Source: DAOPZC01 sp035353175 (lineage in GTDB: Bacteria > Verrucomicrobiota > Kiritimatiellia > RFP12 > UBA1067). From it: 35,311 nucleotides of DNA. The stretch is taken from positions 1 through 35,311 of the forward strand of contig DAOPZC010000052.1 in the NCBI GenBank assembly GCA_035353175.1, read 5' to 3'. Both the position numbers and the translations under genes were made by a program. Below are positions 22,451 to 31,400 of the stretch, in pieces (the stretch's first letter is position 1; each line of letters begins with the position of its first letter). A model generated the notes under the pieces. It saw only the letters and a list, made by a program, of their open reading frames with translations. It searched no databases and had not been told where the DNA came from.

Positions 22451-24303
22451 AGGTTTTCATCCGCTAGGGGCGCCAGCATGTTGGCGCGTAGTTCTTCCCG
22501 GTCAAGGAAGGGGAACATGTCTTCGAGAGGCGAAGACACCATTTGGCCATTGGGTAGCTTTCTCGAAGAAAGCTTGGGCTCAAATCCCTGGGCTGGGTCA
22601 AGCATGACCTCGCAGACCTCGGGCGTGCACGAGGCTAATGCACTTCGGATGTCCCCTGAGAAATCGGGTTGTTCAATACGCCTTGCCTGTAACCCGTATG
22701 CTTCTGCCACCTTTACGAAATCGGGGAACGACACGCCGCTGGTCGGGTCTGCGCCAACACCGTGATCAAAGAAAGCTGACTGTGTCTGTCGAATGGAAAG
22801 GTATCCGTTGTTGTTCAGCACGAAAAGCTTAATCGGCCAGCGGTGATGGGCTAAGGTCTGGAGCTCTTGGAGGTTCATCTGGAGACTGCCGTCACCTGCA
22901 AGGCAGATGACCCGTTTGCCGCCGCGCGCAACGGCCGCGCCAATCGCAGCCGGCAAATCGTAGCCCATGGAAGCCGCCCCGGAGTTTGAAAACAGGCGTT
23001 GGTTAGCTTTTAATTGCGCGACTTGGAACGCGACAATGGTGGCAGTCGCATTTGCACAGACTACAATGTCATCGTCGGCAAGCCCCTGAAACAGGACATG
23101 CATGAAATGGTAAGGGTTGATCGCACCCTGCTTGGACAGATGTTTTTGCGGAAGATAGGCTGGATATCTGCGACAGCGCTCCCTGCACCATGCGAGCCAT
23201 CTCCCGTGTTTTGCGGTATCGACTGGATGGATGTCGAGCTGTCGCTCGCATTCTTCAAGAAAAACCCGTAAATCGCACTGGACTGGGAGATCGGGGATAA
23301 CCGTTGGTTTTTGAAGTTCGGCGGCGTCCACATCCACCTGTATTTTGAACGCATTTCGCGCGAAGTCTTTCCAGTTGTAGCTGACTTGCCGAATATTGAG
23401 ACGGGATCCGAGGACCAGCACTAAGTCACTGTTCTGTATCGCGAAATTGCCGGCTCGATCGCCGATTGTGCCGGGCCTTCCGCAAAACAGCGCATGGTCA
23501 GACGCCAGCAGGTCGTGAGTCCAGGCCGTTGTGATTGGAACTCCCAACTTGTCGATAACACGTCTGAACACCGCAACTGCGTCTGCAACTCGAACGCCTG
23601 TTCCTGCCAAAATGATCGGGCGTTGCGCGTTAGTGATTTTATCGAGAATTGACCGACACAGTGCGGGCAGATCATCAATTTTTGATCGTATAGCGTCCTG
23701 CTGCGGATCGTAGCCCTTTAACTCCTCGACCTTGATTCGAGTCGCTTGTACATCTATGGGCACATCGATCCAGCAAGGGCCCGGACGTCCGGTTTTAGCT
23801 AATTGGAGTGCGCGCTCCAGATGGTAACGGATACTCAGAGGGTCATCGATGGTAACCGCGTGTTTTGTGATCCCTTTAACCATACTCACAATGTCGGCTT
23901 CTTGATCGCCGAGTTGACGGAGTTTGCCGATCAAATTGTGTTTATATAGCGCGGTTTCCCGCTTAACCTGTCCAGAGATTACCAGCATGGGGATCGAGTC
24001 AGTCCAGGCACCGAAGACCCCGTTAAGGGCGTTGATGCCGCCGGGGCCCGTGGTGACGTTGATCACACCGGTGCTTCCCGTAACCCGGGCATAGCCCTCC
24101 GCCGCCATCGCACACGCCTGCTCGTGGTGGCAGCAGACGTACCGGAGACCTTCGCACTTGCCGAAGGCGTCGTTCAAATGCATGGCACCTCCGCCGGTCA
24201 CCATGAAGATGTCTCGGATGCCATTGCGCACCAAGGTCTGCGCGATGTAGTCGGCTACGCGCACTTCAGGTGCAGGTGTTTTCGTGTGACTCATAAGTGT
24301 CAT
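22447..24303 (-). CDS. Second ThDP-dependent acetolactate-synthase-family enzyme
   Basis: The 618-residue protein (from the ATG at 24303) has the same three-domain layout as the YerE-like enzyme. The catalytic Glu lies in CCHHEQACAMAAEGYAR, the central domain contains IILAGTGVRVADAV, and the ThDP motif runs from LAGDGSLQMN to FVLNNNGYLSI. It is clearly a paralogue of a different branch, with a longer C-terminal tail. Enzymes of this branch recur in surface-polysaccharide loci beside methyltransferases; what they build is not settled. The start is uncertain: ATGs at 24294 and 24303 lie close to the conserved domain, while an in-frame ATG at 24366, directly followed by a run of eight C, lies five bases after the methyltransferase stop and would add 21 residues. 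Confidence 0.82.
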   Translation of the reverse strand: MTLMSHTKTPAPEVRVADYIAQTLVRNGIRDIFMVTGGGAMHLNDAFGKCEGLRYVCCHHEQACAMAAEGYARVTGSTGVINVTTGPGGINALNGVFGAWTDSIPMLVISGQVKRETALYKHNLIGKLRQLGDQEADIVSMVKGITKHAVTIDDPLSIRYHLERALQLAKTGRPGPCWIDVPIDVQATRIKVEELKGYDPQQDAIRSKIDDLPALCRSILDKITNAQRPIILAGTGVRVADAVAVFRRVIDKLGVPITTAWTHDLLASDHALFCGRPGTIGDRAGNFAIQNSDLVLVLGSRLNIRQVSYNWKDFARNAFKIQVDVDAAELQKPTVIPDLPVQCDLRVFLEECERQLDIHPVDTAKHGRWLAWCRERCRRYPAYLPQKHLSKQGAINPYHFMHVLFQGLADDDIVVCANATATIVAFQVAQLKANQRLFSNSGAASMGYDLPAAIGAAVARGGKRVICLAGDGSLQMNLQELQTLAHHRWPIKLFVLNNNGYLSIRQTQSAFFDHGVGADPTSGVSFPDFVKVAEAYGLQARRIEQPDFSGDIRSALASCTPEVCEVMLDPAQGFEPKLSSRKLPNGQMVSSPLEDMFPFLDREELRANMLAPLADENL

Positions 24304-24371
24304 GGAGATGTCTGAACGGAGCCTCAATGAGTTCGCCGCAATAGCATAGGAAAAAGGGGGGGGCATGCGGC

Positions 24372-25142
24372 TTAACGCTTGCGGGCGATAACGAGGGATT
24401 GGGAGGGTATATTGTTCACGATCTGAAATCCGCTGTTTCTGAGCAGACGCGTTATTTTGACGGGATTCGTGAGCCACACCGCGTCTTGGTCGTCGGCGTC
24501 GCTTGTCGCTTCCCCAATTTGCGGGTCTAAAAAGGTGAGCCGGTTGGGGGTCAGGAACCAAGAGAAGAACTCGAGCAGTGCCGTGCCAAGCGTCACCTTA
24601 AGCAAAAGCTGAGGGTAAAGCAGATAGATGATGCCGTTGGGCCTCAGCACGCGATGCGCCTCCGAGATCAGCTTTTCCGGGTGGATGGTGTGCTCGATGA
24701 CGAAGCGTGAAATGAGCATGTCGATGGAAGAATCCGCGATGGGGGCGTCCAAGACGCTGCCCTGCTTGAAGTCGACTTCGGCTTGAGACTGCACAATCAG
24801 CGCAGCCGCGTGCGCGCCGATGTCGAGCGCGTGAATGCGCTTTTCCGGATAGTGCTGGCTCAAGGCGACCGCCAGTCCTCCGGCACCACATCCGAAATCA
24901 AGGATCTCGTGCGCGGATTGGCAGTGGTGCTCGAAGTGTTTGTGCCTGACCATGTCGTCCCACAGTTTCTGTTCGGCCAGACGCGCGTAATACGCCGCCC
25001 CAGAGTGGGAGGCATAATAATCGATGACCTTCCGCTCGATGACCGTTAAGTCAGTCCCCGTAAAACGTTCCAACCTCCGGCTGCGCAGAACGCCCATGGC
25101 GCGGGAGAAAATGCTCGGTGTACCCAACTCTTGACCAGACAT
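24372..25142 (-). CDS. Class I SAM-dependent methyltransferase
   Basis: The 256-residue protein has SAM motif I ILDFGCGAGGLAVALSQ, the ribose-binding acidic residue in IHALDIG, and the post-motif segment SRFVIEHTIHPEKLISEAHR followed by VLRPNG, typical of small-molecule and sugar methyltransferases of the UbiE/COQ5-like group. It acts in the cytoplasm; the acceptor is unknown. AGAGGA precedes the ATG at 25142. It is the first gene of the long minus-strand operon that runs to 12113, so the promoter for that operon should lie in the divergent gap 25143-25382. Confidence 0.83.
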   Translation of the reverse strand: MSGQELGTPSIFSRAMGVLRSRRLERFTGTDLTVIERKVIDYYASHSGAAYYARLAEQKLWDDMVRHKHFEHHCQSAHEILDFGCGAGGLAVALSQHYPEKRIHALDIGAHAAALIVQSQAEVDFKQGSVLDAPIADSSIDMLISRFVIEHTIHPEKLISEAHRVLRPNGIIYLLYPQLLLKVTLGTALLEFFSWFLTPNRLTFLDPQIGEATSDADDQDAVWLTNPVKITRLLRNSGFQIVNNIPSQSLVIARKR

Positions 25143-25382
25143 GTGAATTCCTCTTATGAGTCGTTATCTTATCGCGCCGAAATGACGATTGGCAAGGGTA
25201 TTGCTGAGAATTTGCGGCCCAGAGCGCCGTGTTTGGCCATGGGGAAACCGATTCCTGTGACTTGGCGTGATGATATGGTCAAAAAGTCAACAGAATGGTA
25301 TCTTGTCTGCGGTATCTGAAAGGCGAAAACGTTTTGAGTGTTTTTTGGTTTCGGGAATGATTCCCGGATGCGAGAAAAGGGT
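25143..25382. promoter_or_regulatory. Divergent intergenic region between the two polysaccharide transcription units
   Basis: Both the 13 kb minus operon and the plus-strand glycosyltransferase trio start from this 240-base gap. A weak sigma70-like pair on the plus strand is TGGTCA (25276) and TATCTT (25299) with a 17-base spacer. No convincing pair is seen for the minus strand, and no operator-like palindrome was recognised. Confidence 0.3.
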
Positions 25383-26417
25383 ATGCAGCAGAACACTGTT
25401 CCACTTGTGAGCGTGGTCATCCCGACTTTGAATTCCGGAAAGACACTGGAAGCGTGTCTTCGCGCAATTGCCGCGCAGAAGTTGCCGCGAGACCGTTACG
25501 AGATCGTGTTGGCGGACGCGGGCTCGACTGACGACACGCGCGCGATTGCGCGGGCTTGCGGGGTGGACAAGATCGTCGAGAATCCGCTGAAGACAGGGGA
25601 GGCCGGCAAAACGGCGGGAATCTCTGCCGCGTCCGGCGGCCTGATCGCGCTGATCGACAGCGACAATATCCTGCCCGATCCGGATTGGCTGACGCGGATG
25701 ACCGCGCCATTCGCAGATCCGGACATTGTGGCGAGTGAGCCCATCGCCTACACGGTGCGAAAAGAAGATCCGGCCCTGACGCGTTATTTCGCTTTGCTGG
25801 GAATGAACGACCCGTTATGCCTGTTTACCAAAAACTATGACCGCATGTGCGCGGTCACCGGCAAGTGGACCGGGCTGGAGGTGCCGCAGCAGGACAAAGG
25901 GGATTACCTCAAACTGACGTTGTCGGAGACCGCTTTGCCCACCATCGGCGCGAACGGTTTTGTTTTTAGACGGTCGCTGCTGGAGCATGTGTCGTGGACG
26001 CCCTATTTCTTCGACATCGATGTGATGCACCAGGCCGTCGGGGCCGGGTTCCCGCATGTGGCGAAGGTCAAGACCGGCATCGTCCACCTTTACTGTGAGC
26101 GGCTGGCGGACTTCACGCGCAAGCAGCGGCGCCGGATCAAAGACTTTCTTTATTTCGCACAGGAGAAGCAGCGGACGTATCCGTGGGACCGCCAAAAGAA
26201 GTCGGGAATCGTGCTGTTTTGCCTGGCGACGGTGCTGGTGGCGCCGCTTCTGGTTCAGATGTCGCGCGGTTTTCTGCGTAAACCGGACCGCGCGTGGCTA
26301 TTCCATGTTCCGGTGTGCTGGATCACGCTTTGGATGTACGGCGCGGCGACCTTGCGGAAAGCGCTGGGATTCAAGCAAGCCCCCGTGAAGCGTGACGCGT
26401 GGCAGTCCAAGACCTGA
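25383..26417 (+). CDS. Family 2 glycosyltransferase with C-terminal membrane helices
   Basis: The 344-residue GT-A enzyme starts with VSVVIPTLNSGKTLEACLRA, followed by EIVLADAGSTDDT and the Asp-x-Asp region LIDSDNILPDPDWL. An acceptor-side motif IGANGFVFRRSLL follows. The C-terminal ~90 residues contain one or two hydrophobic segments (GIVLFCLATVLVAPLL and VCWITLWMYGAATL), placing it at the inner membrane. Donor and linkage are unknown. The ATG at 25383 is preceded by AAAAGGG; Met codons at 25338 and 25368 lie upstream without better sites. It is first in a plus-strand group with the fucosyltransferase and the DUF5672 gene. Confidence 0.84.
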   Translation: MQQNTVPLVSVVIPTLNSGKTLEACLRAIAAQKLPRDRYEIVLADAGSTDDTRAIARACGVDKIVENPLKTGEAGKTAGISAASGGLIALIDSDNILPDPDWLTRMTAPFADPDIVASEPIAYTVRKEDPALTRYFALLGMNDPLCLFTKNYDRMCAVTGKWTGLEVPQQDKGDYLKLTLSETALPTIGANGFVFRRSLLEHVSWTPYFFDIDVMHQAVGAGFPHVAKVKTGIVHLYCERLADFTRKQRRRIKDFLYFAQEKQRTYPWDRQKKSGIVLFCLATVLVAPLLVQMSRGFLRKPDRAWLFHVPVCWITLWMYGAATLRKALGFKQAPVKRDAWQSKT

Positions 26418-26464
26418 GCGTTTGGATTGCGTGTGTTTCAGTGTGTTGCTATGATTCGTTTGTG

Positions 26465-27511
26465 ATGCGCATGGACAAAACAAATCGTCCGGTTATTGCC
26501 ATTAATTACTATTTCAATTCGGACGAATTGAAGAACGGAATCTTTGCACCGGAGTGCCGCACGGGTAAAGCCCAAGGTTTGAAGGCCTTCAGAGCCTTCA
26601 TGAATGCGAGAGGGGCTGAGGTCGTCACGCTGGACACGGTTGATTTTCAAGACCCGAACGTGAAGCACGTGTTGTATTTCGAATATAACTGGAGGCTGTT
26701 GCGTTCCGATCCGTTTCTGCGCAAGATTCCTCGCGAAAAACGCGCCCTGGTTCTGCTTGAGCCCGCCAACATCAACCCGTCTCTGTATTACACTGGGCTT
26801 CTGCGCGACCGGTTCCATACCGTTTTCACGTGGGACCTCAATCTCCTCCGCAAGAATCCGGGGTACTCGCAGATCAATGTGCCCGTGGGGGCGGAGCCTC
26901 GAACGTATCGCGAAAACCCGTTCGGAGACATTCCGTTCGAGGACAAGCGTTTTCTTGTCGCGGTGAGCCGCAACCGCTGGAGTTACATGCCGCAGTCGAC
27001 CTACCCGATCCGGAAGCGCGCCTACCGTTATTTCGAGCGCGCCTTTCCCCGGCAGTTTGACCTGTACGGCATCGGCTGGAACTCGCCCTGCATTTTTTAC
27101 GAGAAGTGGTGGGGCCATCCCAGATTTTCCTCGTGGCGCGGCACGATCGATGATTCTTGGGACGCGAAAGTCCAGAAGATCGCGGCCTACAAGTTCGCGC
27201 TCTGTTTTGAAAACAACGCCTCTGAGCCAGGGTACATCAGCGAGAAGATCACGGACTGTTTTTGTGCCCGCTGCATACCGGTCTATTATGGCTCTAAAGG
27301 GACCGAGACGCTGATCCCTCGCGACGCGTGGATCGATCTTCGCGAGTTTCGAAGCTTTGCCGCGCTGGGCACTTATCTCAGCGGCATGGATAAGGCGCAG
27401 TATAACCGCTACATTGCAGCGATTGACCGGTTCATGCGCAGCGACCGCCTCGAGTTCTTTTCAACGGAGCATTTTTACTGTGTCATCGCCGACCGCTTGG
27501 GGTTTTCATAG
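26465..27511 (+). CDS. GT10 alpha-1,3/4-fucosyltransferase
   Basis: The 348-residue protein carries the donor-binding signature of family GT10 near its C-terminus: YKFALCFENNASEPGYISEK, then ITDCFCARCIPVYYGS. Upstream, WDLNLLRKN and VAVSRNRWSYMP fit the second Rossmann domain. GT10 enzymes transfer fucose from GDP-fucose; in gut and mucosal bacteria they can make Lewis-type epitopes, but family members also act on other acceptors. No GDP-fucose genes are in the window, so the donor would come from elsewhere. The start is not well supported by a ribosome site; ATG 26465 is chosen, with 26471 possible. Confidence 0.85.
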   Translation: MRMDKTNRPVIAINYYFNSDELKNGIFAPECRTGKAQGLKAFRAFMNARGAEVVTLDTVDFQDPNVKHVLYFEYNWRLLRSDPFLRKIPREKRALVLLEPANINPSLYYTGLLRDRFHTVFTWDLNLLRKNPGYSQINVPVGAEPRTYRENPFGDIPFEDKRFLVAVSRNRWSYMPQSTYPIRKRAYRYFERAFPRQFDLYGIGWNSPCIFYEKWWGHPRFSSWRGTIDDSWDAKVQKIAAYKFALCFENNASEPGYISEKITDCFCARCIPVYYGSKGTETLIPRDAWIDLREFRSFAALGTYLSGMDKAQYNRYIAAIDRFMRSDRLEFFSTEHFYCVIADRLGFS

Positions 27512-27559
27512 GTTTCTTTATGAGATTAATATTAGTCTTCACGAACAAGGAAGTAGAAA

Positions 27560-28384
27560 GTGAATGCTGATCCTGTTTTGGCGTGGCAGGCGCGTAATCT
27601 GTCTGCTTTGAAGCGGCTTTCCTTCAAGCAGCCTTGTAGTTCTGACGTGACACTTATCACCGCGTGGTTATGGTGTGACGAACGGTTTGATTCTTTATTG
27701 GACAGCCTGCTTGCTGCCATTCTGATGACTTGGCGTTTCTGTGGGCGGTTACCGGTTGTGCTGCTGGTTAATCGGGAAACTCCTGCGCTTCTGAACATGG
27801 CACAGGAGTGGGGGTTGCGCCTGCTTGTGGAGCCGCAGATACAGGGGGGTGGGGGGAATGTAAAAACTCTCAACAGAGAAGCGATCATGAATTTGCCCAA
27901 ACGTTTTGACACGGAGTATCTTCTTTCGTTTCAGAATCACGCCTTTCCGATTCGTGAGGGGCTTAATGATTTTCTTGGAAAATACGACTATATCGGGGCA
28001 CCCTGGGTGTTTGGCAAGGATGACTGGATTACACGTTTTCTGCTGCACCATCGCGGTGATGTCGGTAATGGCGCTTTTTCGATCAAGTCGCGACAATTGT
28101 GCGAGATGACCGCTTGGTATTATGAGCGTAAGTATAAGTATCTGCCGCATTGTTACCTGGTGATCGATGACTACTTTATCGGCAAAACACTGCCGTCTTT
28201 CGAAAAGCGTTACCGTGAAACCATACGGATAGCCTCGCCAGCGGCTGCGGCCACTTTCTCGCTTGAGGACAATGTGGCGCTGCATGAGTCCATCCATGCG
28301 AATCCGTTCGGGTTTCATGGCCCCCGAGCCTTTTCGCAATTGTTGCGCGAGGGCAAAGTGCCCGACTTGAGTTCGGACACGTAG
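27560..28384 (+). CDS. DUF5672-family glycosyltransferase
   Basis: The 274-residue protein contains the family pattern DYIGAPWVFG, VGNGAFSIKSRQL and DDYFIGKTLPSF, and ends with a FGFHGPRAF block, as in DUF5672 proteins encoded in polysaccharide loci and thought to be GT-A-type glycosyltransferases. It starts with GTG at 27560, preceded by AAGGAAG. A glycine run (QGGGGN) is encoded by a G-rich stretch near 27845. It is the last gene of the plus-strand trio and is followed by a strong terminator. Confidence 0.75.
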   Translation: MNADPVLAWQARNLSALKRLSFKQPCSSDVTLITAWLWCDERFDSLLDSLLAAILMTWRFCGRLPVVLLVNRETPALLNMAQEWGLRLLVEPQIQGGGGNVKTLNREAIMNLPKRFDTEYLLSFQNHAFPIREGLNDFLGKYDYIGAPWVFGKDDWITRFLLHHRGDVGNGAFSIKSRQLCEMTAWYYERKYKYLPHCYLVIDDYFIGKTLPSFEKRYRETIRIASPAAAATFSLEDNVALHESIHANPFGFHGPRAFSQLLREGKVPDLSSDT

Positions 28385-28427
28385 CCGCCCTGTGCGGCGC
28401 GTCTCTGTGGCGTTGAACGGATAGAAT

Positions 28428-28458
28428 AGCCGGAGCGTTTTATGCTCCGGCTTTTTTT
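28428..28458 (+). terminator. Rho-independent terminator of the glycosyltransferase trio
   Basis: The perfect stem AGCCGGAGC / GCTCCGGCT with a seven-base loop is followed by a run of T. It lies about 45 bases after the DUF5672 stop and separates this unit from the convergent beta-helix gene. Confidence 0.9.
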
Positions 28459-28484
28459 GTACTGGGCATTAACGAGGTTGTAGG

Positions 28485-31400
28485 TCAGCGCGGTAACGTC
28501 TTAAGCGTCGAGGGAAACGACCGTTTGAGGTTGTAAGGCTTGACGAGGGGATCGTTGTCCGGGACGAGGCAGTAGCCCGATCCCGCCGGTTCTTCCTCAA
28601 ACGCATCGCCCCGGACGGGGGTGATCACACCCGCGTAGAGCACCTGTGCCTTCTTGTGCTGCAGGCGTCCGTTGAGCAGCAGATAGTCGTAATAGACGTA
28701 GAACGTGCCCCGGAAGACGCCCGTCAGCGGAGAGAAGTTCAGCGAGGCCAGCGCGCTGTTCGGCCCGCCGTATACGTACCCGCCGGCCGTGAGCTGCGGC
28801 CACGTGCCTTTTTCGATGACCATGCCGGCGGCGGAGGCCGTCACGCCGAGGTCGACGGGGAGCGCCTCGGCGACGAAGTCCACGCTGCCTCCCGTGAAAA
28901 AGTAGGGAACCGGGCCGATCTCGACTCCGAACCGGTAGGCCGGCGCGAGTGCGGGCGGCTTCACGTAAAAGCCGCCGCAGACGTCCAGCAGTTCCGCGAA
29001 GTCGGTCGGCCATCCTTTGCCCTGCTCCCAGCGCAACAACCACCCCAGCTCACGGTCGGTGACGACCGCGCGGGTGTCGGGGTTGATCCAGAGCAGGCCG
29101 CCGATCCATCCCTTTCTCGTGTTGAACGGCGCGAATACCGGCACGCAGACCCATCCGCCGGCATCGTCGAACAGGAGCGCGCGGCTGGACATCGACAGGC
29201 TCGTGCCGTCCGCCAAGACGCCGGCCACTTTCGCAGAGCCTCCCGCACCGATCTGGAGCGTCAGGTAGCCCGTCCCCTGGGGTGCCGCGTCGGCGGCTCC
29301 GAGTGCGAGCGTCTCCAGCACCGGCAGCGACGCCGTGTAGTAGCCCGTGAAGACGGACAGGGCGGCCTGCGCCGCGGCGTCTGATCGGTCCTTGAAGCGG
29401 TTGCGCGCGCCGTCGAGCGTCAGCGTCTCGTCGCCCAGTTTGCCGCCCGCGAGCGAGCCCCAGATGCGGTTCTGGCGCACGTGGAGGTCGAGCCGCTCGC
29501 CGCCGTTCAAAGTCACGGTCGCGCTGCAGGTCCCGTCGCCCTCGTCGACGCTGCTCCATGCGCGCGAGTTGAAGGCGAAGACGCCGTTCCGGGTGACCGC
29601 CTTCGCAGTGAACTTTCCTGCCAGCGAGGTGATGTTCAGGGTGAACGTGCCGAGGACCGAGACGGCGGAGTGGTCGCCGAAGTCCTGTTCCGCGAAGAGG
29701 TAGCCGTCATAGGCGCCGGTGCCGGTGAGCAGGTCGTCGTCCGCCGGGTCCGAGAGGTAGGCGGGGGTGGTCCAGCGCGCGTGCAGGGTGTGGTTAGCTG
29801 GCGTTGTTACCAAAGACGCCGCAGTAATGGGATGACCTTCTTCGGTAAACCACCCGTCAAACATTGGTTTGACTCGTGTTGAAAACGGCGGCGTTGGCAT
29901 TGGCAACAAACCATAAACCTTGCCAAACGTTGCTGTCTGGCTTAAGGGTTGTACCTCTCCTCCGTTGGGGTCGAAGACAACCGTAATGCTCAATGCGTAT
30001 TCATGTGCGCCAAAATCGATTGTTTGGTTGAGGATTCGATCCTGTCCTTCAATATCATAGGATGTTGTTGAAAATAAGTTGTGGCCATTGTCGCGGCATG
30101 GAGAATTTGGAAGTAGGTGAAAATCACCGTTCAAGGGATCAACAAAACCAGGTGAGTTGGAGACCCATGATGCATCCGATTCGCTAGCATAGCAATTATA
30201 ATATGGCAAATCAGTTGCCGTATTATCACAAATAATGCAATTGAAGGACCTGTCCGAGGCAGACCCCCCGCCAGCCGTAGCCGCATTTTTCGTTAATGTT
30301 GAGGAAAGAAGGTTGCATTCCCATGATCCACCGCCATGCTGAATCGCGGCATTTTTCCAAAGTACACAATTGTTTACTCTGCCATTTGCTGTTCCGCCAC
30401 CTGATGTTGCCTTACAGTTTTCAATAATTGAATTTCGAATTTCCGCATCAAGAGCAAATCCTGCCATGCAAACTCCGCCACCGCGATGCTCAAATGGATG
30501 CGGATATGCAGGGTGTGCAAGCGTGGCGCCGTCCTTAAGGGTGAAGCCGTCAAGTAAACCCTTGCTCATAAACACACAGCGTACTGCAGATGGCAAACTA
30601 AAGTGCGAAGACCCTGAACCTTCAATAATAGTTGTCTTAGCGCCGTTAACACTTTGAACCGTAATTTGATTTGTTATGACGACTCGATTACGAAGAGTAT
30701 ACCCGGGGATCACTGTTGTACCAACATTGTATACACCGTTTGTTACAATAACCCTGTCCCCGTCAATAGTGAGGGCAATCGCGGCCTGTATCGTTTTTTT
30801 CGCTGTAAGCCATGAAGAACCGTCACCCGAATCATCCGGGCGAGCGGCGTCAACAAAAAATGTGCTGGGTTCGCCGATATTAACGTCAGGAATATGTTTA
30901 GAAGACCCATTTTCAAATGCACCGAAATCGACTTTGTTGGTGTATATCCTTGTGTTCCCATCTAAATCGCAAGGTCCCAATGCGTAGAAGTTGTCGCCGG
31001 TGTCGCGACAAGGAGAGCTGTTGCTTAAATGAAAATCATTGTTTTCGGCGTCCACGAAAAGTGGGTTACTTGTTGTCCATGATGACGCCACATCTGAGTC
31101 ATGATAATTGTTTGAACTTCCGTTAAGGAGAGTGTTTCCCCAGATAATGCAATTATACGACCATCCGAGGACTGTTCCGCCACCTAAGCCAGCCGTGTTT
31201 TTCGACATCGTGCAATTAATGGAAGCGCATTCCCATGTTGCTCCCCCATGTTGAACCGCGATGTTATTGTGAAGCAATGAGTTGGAAATCCTCCCTTTTG
31301 CCGCTCCCCCTCCAGAGGTGGCCTTGCAGTTGGCAATAATAGAATTTTTGAGAGCCGTACCCATGGATTGCGCCACCATATATATCCCGCCGCCTTGGTG

